Numbered from the stretch's first letter, positions 8,661 through 21,048 are shown. The stretch is 64,000 bases of DNA from CAVORB01 sp963698495 (GCA_963698495.1 CAVORB010000011.1:186001-250000); one strand, 5' to 3'. Notes: generated by a model not told the origin, from the letters alone. Program-made: numbers and translations.

Positions 8661-9557
8661 TCAGTCCAACCTCGTGACCTGCACGGTGACCCGGGTTTCG
8701 GTGTCTTGGGCGTCGCCTTTGAACACCGCACGTTCGCTGACTACGTCGCCAGCATCGCGTCCAACGGCCACGCGCACATAGGTGTCGTCAGCCAGTAGCC
8801 CGAATGCGGGGTCGAGGCCGCGCCACCCGGCGCCAGGAATCAGGATCTCGGCCCAGGCGTGCAGGGACTGGGGGCGCGGCCCGAGGTCAGCGTCAGGGTC
8901 TGCCTCATCAGGCTCGAAATAGCACGAGTCGACGTATCCGACTGCGTAGCGCGCGGGCACGCCCCAGCTGCGCAGGAGGGCGATCAGCAGATGGGAGAGG
9001 TCGCCTGCGCTGCCGCGGCGGCGATCGAGTACCGTCGCGAGCTCCGGACAAGGCTCGTTCCTCTCGGTGTCCAGCTCACAGAACGACCGCACCCAGGTCA
9101 TTGCGCCCTGCGCCTGGTCCAGGAGCGGCACGGCCGGGTCGTAGACCGGAACCCGGGCCACCTCCAGGGTCTCCGGGAGGGTTCGCGTCAGGGAGCTGCG
9201 GGCGACCAGGAAATCCCACAGCCGTGGCGCCTCGCGCAGACTGTGGCGGAGCCAATCGCGTTCCCGGGCTGGGGCCAGGGCCACAAAGTCGAACGGGTTA
9301 ACGAGCCAGGTTTCCACTTCGGCATCGAGTCGCGTGGTGAGATATTCGTGGGCCGCCATGATCGCAAAACGGTGCATGAGATTGCCGAATCCGTCGCGGT
9401 GGCTGGCGGGCTGCTCTGTGGCCGGCTCCACGTTGAGGCTGCAGGCGTGGACCTGCTGCTGAGCGTCCGAGCAGGGAGCGACGCGGAGCATGACGTGATG
9501 CTCACGCACTGGCGATTCGTAGCGCGTCCGGCTCTCGCGCTCGATCCGGTACCTCAA
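8661..9557 (-). CDS. Transglutaminase-fold protein lacking the catalytic cysteine
   Basis: 298 residues, same architecture as the transglutaminase at 1.6-2.5 kb: an N-terminal beta domain (RYRIERESRTRYESPVREHH, DGFGNLMHRF) and a transglutaminase core. The position of the nucleophile reads RRRGSAGDLSH, with Ala184 exactly where the paralogue has Cys184 in HRKGVCQDFAH. His233 (QSLHAWAEIL) and the Asp of WRGLDPAFG are kept. It is therefore probably a binding or scaffolding version rather than a protease. The TTG start overlaps the stop of the alpha-E gene by two bases, with the same GCGGGTTGAG junction as in the first module. Confidence 0.9.
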   Translation of the reverse strand: MRYRIERESRTRYESPVREHHVMLRVAPCSDAQQQVHACSLNVEPATEQPASHRDGFGNLMHRFAIMAAHEYLTTRLDAEVETWLVNPFDFVALAPARERDWLRHSLREAPRLWDFLVARSSLTRTLPETLEVARVPVYDPAVPLLDQAQGAMTWVRSFCELDTERNEPCPELATVLDRRRGSAGDLSHLLIALLRSWGVPARYAVGYVDSCYFEPDEADPDADLGPRPQSLHAWAEILIPGAGWRGLDPAFGLLADDTYVRVAVGRDAGDVVSERAVFKGDAQDTETRVTVQVTRLD

Positions 9558-10516
9558 CCCGCGTCTCCCAGGTGGGCCTCGAAGTAGTCTCCCTGCAGGG
9601 CCTCCGTCAGGCGCGCCAATAAAGACAGGAATTGCTCCAGATACTCGTGCAATCCCTGGTCGAGGATCGCGCGCGGAGAGACATCCGCCAGGTGCGCGTG
9701 CAGAGCGCGCGTGGACTTGTCCACCGGGCTGTCCGGCACGACCCCGATGCGCGCGAGGGCGCGGCCCATGTTGTCCACGCAGTAGGCGAGGGAGCGCGGG
9801 AAATCCGGGTTCAGCACCGCGAATTCCACGACGTCGATTGGGCGGATGCCGCCGTGGTACTTGCGCCGGTATGTCTCGAAGCCGGAGAGGGACTTGAGCA
9901 GGGCTCCCCACTGATAGTAGTCGAGCGGGGAGCCCACCAGGGAGACGTCCGGGAGCAGCAGGTGGTAGCGCACGTCGAGGATGCGCGCGGTCATGTCGGC
10001 ACGCTCCTGCAGGCTGCCCAGCACGGTGAAGCCGTAGGCCTCGCCGCGCATCATGGTGCCCTGGGCGAGACCGAAGAACATGGCCACCTCGCGGTGGACA
10101 TAGGCATAGAACTCGGCCGCCCGCCACGGCAGCAGGGTGGCGGCGAGGTGCTTGTCGACCTGGAGCCAGAGCTGGTTGATGGCCTCCCACATCTCGTTGG
10201 AGATGCGGTCGCGCGCCACCCGGGCGTTCTCACGCGCCAGGCGCAGGCTGTTGTAGAGGGAGCTGTGGTACGCCTTTTCCTGGGTGAGGAAATGGATCAC
10301 CCGCTGCACGCTGATGGCAGCGTCGGGATGGCGCTCGGCGTAGAGGTCCAGGGCGTCGACGATGTTGAGCAGGGGCTTCCACTGGGCCTCCTCGCTGGTG
10401 CCCTCATCCGCCTCCAGCATGTAAACGACGTTGATGTCGAGGATGCGCGCGGTGTCGTCGGCCCGTTCCAGGTTGCGCGTCATCCAATAGAGGGACTCGC
10501 CGATGCGGCTCAGCAT
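9554..10516 (-). CDS. Alpha-E domain protein (DUF403)
   Basis: 320 residues, almost wholly helical, starting MLSRIGESLYWMTRNLERADDTARILDINVVYML. It contains the alpha-E signatures MLSRxAexLYWMxRxxERAe, LAATLLPWRAAEFYAYVHREVAMFFGLAQGTMMRGEAYGF and VVEFAVLNPDFPRSLAYCV. Alpha-E proteins (COG2307) always travel with ATP-grasp type 2 and transglutaminase proteins and are thought to be partners of them; the biochemical role is unknown. The start is two bases after the ATP-grasp stop. The same domain is fused to its ATP-grasp partner in the first module. Confidence 0.95.
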   Translation of the reverse strand: MLSRIGESLYWMTRNLERADDTARILDINVVYMLEADEGTSEEAQWKPLLNIVDALDLYAERHPDAAISVQRVIHFLTQEKAYHSSLYNSLRLARENARVARDRISNEMWEAINQLWLQVDKHLAATLLPWRAAEFYAYVHREVAMFFGLAQGTMMRGEAYGFTVLGSLQERADMTARILDVRYHLLLPDVSLVGSPLDYYQWGALLKSLSGFETYRRKYHGGIRPIDVVEFAVLNPDFPRSLAYCVDNMGRALARIGVVPDSPVDKSTRALHAHLADVSPRAILDQGLHEYLEQFLSLLARLTEALQGDYFEAHLGDAG

Positions 10517-10518
10517 CT

Positions 10519-11982
<1,464 letters not shown>

Positions 11983-12316
11983 TGGTCGCCCTCGAAACTC
12001 GGTCCGCTAAGGCAAACAAACGTTTGCAAAGGGCGCGCCAGTGCACGATAAATCACCGCGGGCCACGCGCGGACGCCGACTGCCGCTGGGTGCCGTGCCC
12101 CGTCATCAAGCGGCACTGCTCTGGCTCGGTGCATCTCGCCCGTGCCTTGCGGACGGGCGACCCGAAACGGTGCAGAGGCCTCGGATGCTCTGTCCAAGCA
12201 TTGCTGGCGGAGGAGAACCGTTATGCTCGGTTCGGCGGCGGCGCCTTGGGCGCCAACGCGTCGGAGTGTTTCCTGCTAACCTACGCCAGTTCCGCATTCC
12301 GGAGATCCGGCCGCCC
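11983..12316. other. Divergent intergenic region with an inverted repeat
   Basis: This 334-bp gap separates the divergent ATP-grasp operon and the DUF2126 gene and must hold promoters for both. The one clear element is an inverted repeat at 12012-12027, GCAAAC-AAAC-GTTTGC, about 30 bp before the ATP-grasp start, where it could serve as an operator. Open frames running through the gap have no credible protein character. Confidence 0.4.
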
Positions 12317-15300
12317 ATGTCGATCCTCATCGCCATCAATCACAAGACCGAATACCGCTTCGACCGCCCGGTAGGCATAGCGCCGCACATCGTGCGCCTG
12401 CGCCCGGCCCCGCACTGCCGGACGCCGATCGTTTCCTATTCCCTGAGGATCGAGCCGCGGGAGCATTTCATCAACTGGCAGCAGGATCCCTTCGGCAACT
12501 ATCTGGCGCGGCTGGTCTTCCCGGAGAAGGCCAATACCTTGTCGATCGAGGTGGACGTGATCGCCGAAATGATCACCATCAACCCGTTCGATTTCTTCCT
12601 GGAGGACAGCGCGCAGAAAATCCCCTTGCGTTACGACGCCCAGCTCGCCAAGGAGCTGGGACCCTACCTGGAGGTCAAGGAGGACGGTCCCCTGACTCAA
12701 GGAGTGGCTGGCCGCGGTGGACCGCACACCGACGGGGACGGTCGATTTCCTGGTTGCCCTCAACCAGCGTCTGCAACAGGACGTGGGCTATGTGATCCGC
12801 ATGGAGCCTGGTGTGCAGACCTGCGAGCAGACCCTGCGTACGCGCAAGGGCTCGTGCCGCGACACGGGCTGGGTGCTGGTGCAGATCCTTCGCCATCTGG
12901 GGTTGGCGGCGCGCTTCGTTTCCGGATATCTCGTCCAGCTCACCTCGGACGTCAAGTCACTCGACGGCCCGAGCGGACCGGAACGCGACTTCACCGACCT
13001 GCATGCCTGGGCCGAGGTCTACATCCCCGGCGCCGGGTGGATCGGGCTCGATCCGACGTCGGGGCTGTTCGCCGGCGAGGGCCACATCCCGCTCGCCTGC
13101 ACACCCGACCCGGTGAGCGCCGCCCCCATCACCGGCGCCGTCGAGAAAAGCGACGTGCAGTTCTACTTCCACAACCGGGTCGAGCGCATCCACGAGGACC
13201 CGCGCGTCACCAAGCCCTACACCGAGGCCCAGTGGCGCGCCATCCAGGACCTCGGCCACGACGTTGACCGCGAGCTCGCCGAGAACGATGTGCGCCTGAC
13301 CATGGGCGGCGAGCCCACCTTCGTCTCGATCGACGACATGGACGGAGCGGAGTGGAACACCGCGGCGCTGGGTCCCGCCAAGAAGCGCCTGGCCGAAGAC
13401 CTGCTGCGGCGCCTGCGCGCGCGTTTCGCCCCCGGTGGGCTGTTGCACATCGGGCAGGGAAAGTGGTATCCGGGCGAGCAGCTCCCGCGTTGGGCGCTCT
13501 CCTGTTACTGGCGCAGGGACGGTGAGCCCGTGTGGCGGAACCCGGCCCTGCTCGCCGACGAGCGGGACCAGGCCAGATCTGGGCGCGGAGGACGCCGAGG
13601 CATTCATGCGCGCCCTGGCCGAGGGCCTGGGGGTGCAGCCGGAGCATGCGCTGCCCGCGCACGAGGACGTCTTCTACTACCTGTGGAAAGAGGCCCGCCT
13701 GCCGGCCAATGTGGACCCATTGGACAGCAAGCTCAAGGAGCCGATGGAGCGCCAGCGGCTGGCGCGCCTGTTCCAGCGTGGCCTCGGCGAGACCGTGGGC
13801 TACGTGCTGCCGCTGCGCTGGTGGGGTGCGTACCCGGAGGGCGGCTGGATGAGCGGCCGCTGGACTTTTCGCGACGGCAAGCTGTTTCTGATTCCCGGCG
13901 ACTCCCCCATGGGCTTCCGCCTGCCCCTGGACGCGCTGCCCTACGTGCCGGAGGCGGAGCTCGAAGTCGAGCCGGAGCGCAATCCCTTCGAGCCGCGCGC
14001 ACCCCTTGCCGCCGAGTTCGACGAGCTGGCCCGTCGCTACGGGCGCGTCACCCGCACCGAGCAGGCGCCCCAGCGTATCCGTGAGCAGGGGCCGAACCCG
14101 GCGCTCACGGCAGACCGCTACGAGCGCCACGCGCCCCTGTCCGACGCGGGCCATGCGCTCAGCCGTCAGCACGCGCTGCCGGACGAGGGTGCCGCCGATC
14201 TGGTGCGCACCGCCCTGTGCGTCGAGCCCCGGGACGGTCGGCTCTACGTCTTCATGCCGCCGCTGACGCACCTTGAGCATTGGCTGGACCTGGTCACGTG
14301 CGTAGAGGCCGCCGCCGAGTCCCTGGGCACACCGGTGGTGATCGAGGGCTACGAGCCGCCGCGAGATCCACGACTGCAGAAGTTCGCCGTGACCCCGGAC
14401 CCCGGCGTGATCGAGGTCAACGTCCAGCCCGCCGAGAGCTGGGACCAGATGGTGAGCGATACCGAGGCCCTCTACGAGGAGGCGCGGCTCTCGCGCCTGG
14501 GGACCGAAAAGTTCATGCTCGACGGGCGCCACACCGGCACCGGCGGCGGCAACCACGTCACCCTGGGAGGCCCGACTCCGGCGGACAGCCCGCTGCTGCG
14601 CAAACCGGATCTGGTGCAGAGCCTGATCACCTACTGGCAGCATCACCCGAGCCTGTCCTACCTGTTCTCCGGGATGTTCATCGGCCCAACGAGCCAGGCG
14701 CCGCGGGTGGACGAGGCGCGGGACGACGCCCTCTACAACCTGGAGATCGCCTTTCAGCAGATGCCGCCGGGGCAGGTGCCCCAGCCCTGGATCGTCGACC
14801 GGGTGCTGCGCAATCTGCTCGCGGATGTGACCGGCAACACCCACCGCACCGAGTTCTGCATCGACAAGCTCTATTCCCCCGACACGGCCTCCGGGCGGCA
14901 GGGCCTGGTGGAGTTCCGCGCCTTCGAGATGCCGCCCCACGCTCGCATGAGCCTGGCGCAGATGCTGCTCCTGCGTTCCCTCGTCGCCCGCTTTTGGAAG
15001 CAGCCCTACACCCGCAAACCCGTGCGATGGGGAACGGAGCTCCACGACCGGTTCCTGCTACCTCATTTCGTCCGCCAGGACTTCGACGACGTGATCTGTG
15101 ACCTCAGGTGCGCCGGTTATCCCTTCGATCCGGCCTGGTACGATCCCTTTTTCGAGTTCCGCTTCCCCCATTACGGGGATTTGGTGACGGAAAACGGCAT
15201 CCGGGTGGAGCTGCGCGCCGCGATCGAGCCCTGGAACGTGCTCGCGGAGGAGGTCACGGCCCAGGGTACGGCCCGTTTCGTGGATTCATCGGTGGAGCGG

Positions 15301-15714
15301 ATGCAGGTAAAGGCCGACGGCATGTCGCAAGAACGGCACGTGCTCGCCTGCAACGGGCGGCGGGTGCCCCTGCGCCCGACCGGGCGGAAGGGGGAGCTCG
15401 TGGCCGGCATCCGGTTCAAGGCCTGGAGTCCGCCATCCGGCCTGCACCCGACCATTCCCAGCCATGCGCCGCTGCTGCTGGAGATCGTCGACACCTGGAG
15501 TCGTCACAGCCTCGGCGGCTGCACCTATTACGTCGCTCACCCAGGAGGGCGGAGCTACGACAGCTTCCCGGTCAACGCCTACGAGGCTGAGAGCCGCCGC
15601 ATAGCCCGCTTCCGCCGCATGGGCCATACACCGGGCATCATCGACGCGCCGCCCGATGAGCCGGCCGGGGATCATCCCTACACGCTGGATCTGCGTTACA
15701 AGCCGGGTTGCTGA
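12317..15714 (+). pseudogene. Transglutaminase-DUF2126 protein gene interrupted by two frameshifts
   Basis: Three frames together encode one ~1,131-residue protein of the COG1305-DUF2126 (COG4196) family. Frame one (12317-~12700) gives the N-terminal beta domain (NHKTEYRFDRPVGIAPHIVRLRP, DPFGNYLARLVFPEK). Frame two (~12701-~13570) gives the transglutaminase core with nucleophile Cys in RKGSCRDTGW, then LHAWAEVYIPGAGWIGLDP, then the start of DUF2126 (NDVRLTMGGEPTFVSIDD). Frame three (~13575-15714) gives the rest, with HEDVFYYLWKEARLP, LDSKLKEPMER, DGRHTGTGGGNHVTLGG and CTYYVAHPGGRSYDSFPVN. Each shift equals one extra base; removing two bases gives a length divisible by three. Conservation on both sides of each break suggests recent decay or sequencing indels. 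It is a third member of the ATP-grasp/transglutaminase neighbourhood. Confidence 0.85.
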
Positions 15715-15975
15715 GGTCGAGGTCGCCTGGAGGACCCGCCCGCTTCGGCGCCGATCGGGCCTCCGATCGTACGGCCCGGACCCGGCGCGATCGCGATGGC
15801 GTCCCGTTCGGTCCGGCGAGGTTTTGCTCACCAGATCAAGAAAAACCCAGAAACTGTGCTTGAGTTCTCAGACCTGACCGGCCTCGCCGTGCAGACTGTC
15901 AACGTCCGGACGACTCACAGCTCGATCCGGTCCGTCTACCGAGACGCATAACGACCAAAGTACAGCGAGGGAAAA

Positions 15976-16176
15976 ATGAGCCTTAGTACGAACTCGGCGC
16001 GCGCCGCCAAGCCTCAAGCTGAATCCCCCGACTATTTCTGGCTCATGGGGACGCTCAGAAATTACGAAGTGACGGAGCTCAGCGGCCATGAGTTGGGGAG
16101 GATTCTTCCCCAGGTGATCATGGCGGCAAGAAGGCGCACGGAATCCGAGCCCGTCGATCCCGAGCCATGCGAATAG
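15976..16176 (+). CDS. Small hypothetical protein (66 aa)
   Basis: Begins MSLSTNSARAAKPQAESPDY and continues through FWLMGTLRNYEVTELSGHELGRILPQVI to an Arg-rich segment (MAARRRTESEP). GAGG lies just before the ATG. It has amphipathic helix character, no signal peptide and no recognised family. It stands alone between the DUF2126 gene and the RND operon; support is the ribosome site and protein-like composition only. Confidence 0.45.
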   Translation: MSLSTNSARAAKPQAESPDYFWLMGTLRNYEVTELSGHELGRILPQVIMAARRRTESEPVDPEPCE

Positions 16177-16402
16177 TCAGAGGCCTTGGGCTGCAGCTCT
16201 CGGCGGACTTCCGGTCTGTCTCGCGAAAGAGCTCATCTCGATCCGTCGACGGCTTCCGAGTGCGGTGCCAGACCGAGGGCTCGGCGGTCGCCGCGCTCGC
16301 GGAATTGTGACGCGATACACAGCTCTGTAGGGCGTTCATCCCGTAGACTTCACGGCGACCAAGGGACCCTGGCTTACGGGCCGAAACAGACGGTAGCCTC
16401 CG

Positions 16403-16609
16403 ATGTTGGAAGTCACGCAGGAACTTCTCGAGCGCATCGATCCCCTGTTGGATGCGGGCGATGCTGAATCCGCAAGCAAGCTCCTTCTCCATGTGGATAA
16501 GATTTCGTTGCGTGCCCTTTTTATCCACGTCCTGCAGGAGAGGGGAAATCGGGTCGCAGACGCCCTTGGAAACGCCTACCTGAGACAAAGACCCCCTGCC
16601 TCAGCTTAA
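16403..16609 (+). CDS. Small hypothetical helical protein (68 aa)
   Basis: The product, MLEVTQELLERIDPLLDAGD then AESASKLLLHVDKISLRALFIHVLQERGNRVADALGNAYL, is strongly helical with regular hydrophobic spacing, unlike a random frame in GC-rich DNA. The ribosome site is weak. No family recognised. It faces the RND pump gene tail to tail. Confidence 0.4.
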   Translation: MLEVTQELLERIDPLLDAGDAESASKLLLHVDKISLRALFIHVLQERGNRVADALGNAYLRQRPPASA

Positions 16610-16754
16610 CTCTTGGAGTGAGCCGAGGACGAGGGGCTGACGCCCCCCGAATCCACGGATACCCGTAGTGACGCCGCGGCCTGCCCAGCCGCGAAGAAAC
16701 CGCCGACGTACAAGGTTCCGACTCGTCCATTCGCAGAGGGGCACCTGTCGCAGG

Positions 16755-19700
16755 TCATCCCGTCGCTGTCCGTATCCACTCCACCCGATTGCGCATGACA
16801 CCGTAGTAGACGACCGGCACGACCACCAAGGTCAGCACCGTGGAGACGAACAGGCCGAACAGTAGCGAGACGGCGAGCCCGGAGAAGATGGGATCGTCGA
16901 GAATGAACACCGCGCCTGCCATGGCCGCGGCAGCCGTCAGGGCAATGGGCTTGGCGCGCACCACCGCCGACTTGATCACTGCGTCCTCGAAACGCAGCCC
17001 GGCGCGAACCTCCTGGTTGATGAAATCGACCAGTAGGATGGAGTTGCGCACGATGATTCCGGCCAAGGCGATCATGCCGATCATGGAGGTGGCCGTGAAC
17101 TGCGCCCCCAACAGGGCATGGCCGGGCATGATGCCGATGATGGTGAGTGGAATCGGCGCCATGATCACGAGGGGCACGAGGTAGCTTCTGAACTGGGCCA
17201 CCACCAGCAGGTAGATCAGGATCAGTCCCACCCCATAGGCGATGCCCATGTCTCGGAAGGTCTCGTAGGTGACCTGCCACTCGCCGTCCCACTTGAGGCT
17301 GTACTCGTAGGGATTCTGGGGTTGCTGCATGAACCACTGCCTGAGCCCCATGTCCTCGCTCAAGGTCGAGGAGATCTCGAACAGGCCGTAGAGCGGGCTG
17401 TCCGTCTCGCCCGCCATGTCGCCGGTCACATAGACCACCGGCAGCAGATCCTTGTGATAGATGCTGTGCTCGCGGCTGGTCTCGATCACGCTCACGATCT
17501 CGGACAACGGCACCAGTTGTCCGCCCATGGAGCGCACCCGCAGCGCCAGCACCTGTTCCAGATCGGCCTTGTCCGCCTCCGTGTACTCCACGCGGATGGG
17601 CACCGCGTACTTGACGTTGGCGCCGTGCAGGAAGCTCACATCCTCGCCCTCCAGCACGGTGGCTAGGGCCTGGGCGACGGCGCTCTGCTGCACGCCGAGG
17701 CGGGCGGCCTTGGCCCGGTCGACGACGACCACCAGCTTCCCGGCCGGGTACTCCACCGAGTCGTCCACGTCGACGATGTCGGCGGTGGCCTCGAACACGG
17801 CACGGGCCTGCTTGGCGATCTCGATCTGGCCGTCGTAGTCGAGGCCGTAGACCTCTCCGACCAGGGGCGAGAGCACGGGCGGGCCCGGCGGTATCTCGAC
17901 GATCTTGGCATTTCCCTGGTACTGGGCGGCGATCGCCTGCAGGGGCTCGCGCACCGACAGCGCCACCTCGTGACTCTTGCGGTCGCGATGGTGCTTGTCC
18001 ACCAGGTTGACCTGTATATCGCCAAGATGAGCGCCCTCGCGCAGGTAGTATTGCCGCACCAGACCGTTGAAGTTGATGGGGGTGGCGGTGCCTGCGTAGG
18101 CCTGATAGTCGGTGACCTCGGCGACGGTGGCGAGATACTCGCCCATCTCGCCCAGCACCCGCGCGGTCTGCTCCAGGCTGGTCCCCTCGGGCATGTCGAG
18201 CACGACCTGGAACTCCGACTTGTTGTCGAAGGGCAGCATCTTGAGCACGACGGCCTTGCTGGTCACCAGCATCAGGGACCCCGCGATGAGCAGCAGGATA
18301 CCCCCCAGCAGCAGCCAGCGGTTGCGGTTTCCCGCGCCTTCCCTCTAGGAAAGGGCAAGATCACACCCCGGAAGAAGCGCGCAAGCCCGGCTCCGCCCTC
18401 GTCCGCGTGGCCGTCCGGGCCATGGGCATGTGCGCGGGCCTTCTTGCCGAGCATCAGGTTCGTCATCCAGGGGGTGAAGACGAAGGCGACCACCAAGGAG
18501 ATCAGCATGCCGGTAGAGGCATTGATCGGGATCGGGCTCATGTAGGGCCCCATCAGCCCGGTGACGAACGCCATCGGCAGCAGGGCGGCGATGACGGTGA
18601 AGGTGGCGAGAATGGTCGGTCCCCCCACCTCGTCGACGGCTGCGGGCATCAGGTCCAGGAGCTTCTTGGAGCTCATGGCCATGTGCCGGTGGATGTTCTC
18701 CACGACCACGATGGCGTCGTCCACCAGGATGCCGATGGAGAAGATCAGCGCGAACAGGGACACCCGGTTGAGGGTGAAGCCCCAGGCCCAGGAGGCGAAC
18801 AGGGTCAGGGCGAGGGTCACGATCACCGCCGCGCCGACGATGATGGACTCGCGCCAGCCGATGGCGAGCAGCACCAGGGCGACCACGGAAAGGGTCGCGA
18901 AGGTGAGCTTCTGGATCAGCTTCTGCGCCTTGGCGTCGGCGGTGGCACCGTAGTTGCGCGTGACGCTGACCTCGACTCCGTCGGGGATGAAGGTCCCTCT
19001 CAGTTGTCCGATGCGCTCGATCACGCGCTCCGCCACCGCAACGGCGTTGATCCCCTCCTGCTTGGCCACCGCGATGGTCACCGCGGGCGTGGTGCCGTCG
19101 ATGTCCAGGCCTGCGTGTGCCGCGGCCGGACCCGAGCCCATCCAGACGTAGGACTCCGGCTGCTCGGGCCCGCGCTCGATGCTGGCGACATCACGCAGGA
19201 ACACGGGTCGGCCGCCATGCAGACCGACGACCAGATCGCCGATCTGCTCCGGTGTGGTGAGGAAGGTCCCCGCCTGGACCAGGATCTCCTGGTTGTCCGC
19301 CGTCACGCCGATATCGTCACGGCTCGCGTTGCCGGCCTGCAGCGCCCGGCTCAGGTCCGTCAGATCGATGCCGTGGCCGGCCAACGCCTGCGGATCGAGC
19401 AGCACCCGCACCACCTGCTGTGGCGCGCCGACGGTGTAGACGTCACGCGTGCCGGGAACGCGCTTGATCTCCTGCTCGATCGCGTGGGCCACCTGCCCCA
19501 GCTCGAAGGCGCCAACGGTCTCGTCCTTCGACCACAGGGTGGCGGTGATGATGGGCACGTCGTCGATACCCTTGGGCTTGATCAGCGGCTGGCCGACGCC
19601 TAGGTTCGCCGGCAGCCAGTCCTGGTTGGAGTACACCTTGCTGAACAGGCGGACGATGGCGTCGGTGCGGTCCTCGCCGACCCTGTACTGCACCGTGATC

Positions 19701-19990
19701 ACCGCCATACCCGGGCGCGAGACCGAGTAGACGTGCTTGATGCCCTTGATCTCGGACAGCACCTGCTCGGCCGGCCCGGCGACCAGGTGCTCGATCTCGC
19801 TCGCCGAGGCCCCGGGGAAGGGCACGAAGACATCGGCGAAGGTGACGTTGATCTGGGGCTCCTCCTCGCGTGGCGTCACCAGCACCGCGAACAGACCCAG
19901 CAGCAGGCCGACTAGGGCCAGCAGCGGCGTGATTTCAGTGGACTGGAAACGCGCGGCGACGCGCCCCGATATGCCGAGCTTTTCAGCCAT
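16755..19990 (-). pseudogene. RND efflux transporter permease (AcrB/HAE1-like), one frameshift
   Basis: Two frames encode the two halves of an RND pump of about 1,075 residues. Frame one (19990 to ~18340) has the first transmembrane helix (LLALVGLLLGLFAVLVTP), the porter domain, then helices 2-6 with GILVDDAIVVVENIHRH, the usual intramembrane Asp-Asp pair. Frame two (~18330 to 16755) has helix 7, a second porter domain (MLPFDNKSEFQVVLDMPEGTSLE) and helices 8-12 (IGMIALAGIIVRNSILLVDFINQE). The break falls in the cytoplasmic loop before helix 7, near 18300-18350, and corresponds to minus one or plus two bases. RND pumps export toxic compounds using the proton gradient with a membrane fusion protein, encoded just upstream and overlapping by 8 bp. 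No outer-membrane factor gene is present. Confidence 0.85.
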
Positions 19991-21035
19991 CCCGCCTCTC
20001 CGCCGCCTGGGCCTTCAAGACGACTCCCGCGGCGATCGGGTCGAGCGCGACGCGCTCGCCTTCCGATAGACCGGAGAGCACGACCAGGTCGTTGCCCAGG
20101 TCACGGCCGAGGCGCACTTGGCGGAAGTGCACCTTGTCCTCGCCGTCGAGCACGTAAACGCCGGTAACCTCGGAGCGGTAGACGACCGCGGTTTTCGGGA
20201 TCACCAGCTCGGTCTTGTCGCCGATCACGAAGCTGGTCTTGACGAACATGCCGGGAAACAGGGTCTTGGTGCCCTCGGGGAGGTCCACCCGCACCTTGAA
20301 GGTGTTCGAGCCCAGGTCGGCGAAGGGGAAGACGGTGATTTTGTCTACCAGCATCGGCTCCCCGCCGGGCGGATAGACGCGAACCTCGCGTCCCTGGCGC
20401 ACCGCCGGGATCACGCTCTGGGGTACGTCGACGATCACCCTCAGCTCATCCAGGGAGATGCCGCTCATCACCGGCTGACCAGGGCTCGCGATCTCGCCGA
20501 TCTCGATGTGGCGGTGCGTGACAATCCCCGAGTAAGGGGCGCGAATCTGGGTGTACTCCAGCTGTTCCTGAGCCTGCTCCAGCCCGGCGATAGCGCCCTC
20601 GAAGCGGGCCTGGGCGCTCTTCAGGGCCGCCGCCGCGTTGTCCATCGCCGAGTCCGACACCAGCTCCTTGTCGTGGAGCCCCTTGACGCGCTCGTGCTCG
20701 TCCCGCGCCTGTTCGAGCTGGGCGGTGGCAGACTTCAGCTCGGCGGATGCCTGGGCGACCCGCGCCTGATGCTCGGTGTCCTTCACCCGCGCGACGACCG
20801 CGTTTCTCTCCACGAAATCGTCGACATCATAGAGGATCTCCTTGATCTGGCCTTGGGTCTGCGCCGATACGGTGGTACGCCTGATGGCCTCGACCACGCC
20901 GTCGAGCCGATACTCCCGTGGCACGACTCGAAACCGGGCGTCAGCCGTTTCCAGGGAGGCTGAATCCGGCTGCTGGGCTGCAGCGTTGACCGCCAGCAGC
21001 GCCGTGAGTAGGGGGACAACGAGAGTCGGGTGCAT
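19983..21035 (-). CDS. RND efflux periplasmic adaptor (membrane fusion protein)
   Basis: 350 residues with a signal peptide (MHPTLVVPLLTALLAVNAAAQ). A barrel-sandwich/lipoyl half follows (TVSAQTQGQIKEILYDVDDFVERNAVVARV), then a coiled-coil hairpin (~residues 85-155, rich in QASAELKSATAQLEQARDEHERVK and AQARFEGAIAGLEQAQEQL). The second lipoyl half is IRAPYSGIVTHRHIEIGEIASPGQPVM, followed by a beta-barrel (FPGMFVKTSFVIGD) and a membrane-proximal domain. It links the inner-membrane pump to an outer-membrane channel. The stop overlaps the pump start. The AT-rich promoter region carries an operator-like dyad; a GAGAGG ribosome site precedes the ATG. Confidence 0.95.
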   Translation of the reverse strand: MHPTLVVPLLTALLAVNAAAQQPDSASLETADARFRVVPREYRLDGVVEAIRRTTVSAQTQGQIKEILYDVDDFVERNAVVARVKDTEHQARVAQASAELKSATAQLEQARDEHERVKGLHDKELVSDSAMDNAAAALKSAQARFEGAIAGLEQAQEQLEYTQIRAPYSGIVTHRHIEIGEIASPGQPVMSGISLDELRVIVDVPQSVIPAVRQGREVRVYPPGGEPMLVDKITVFPFADLGSNTFKVRVDLPEGTKTLFPGMFVKTSFVIGDKTELVIPKTAVVYRSEVTGVYVLDGEDKVHFRQVRLGRDLGNDLVVLSGLSEGERVALDPIAAGVVLKAQAAERRDG

Positions 21036-21048
21036 ACTAGCCTCTCTG

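Noticed and set aside
13207..15045. Long minus-strand frame opposite the DUF2126 gene (~610 codons)
   Set aside because: Same GC-driven shadow effect; no conserved motif, and the plus strand carries a recognisable protein.
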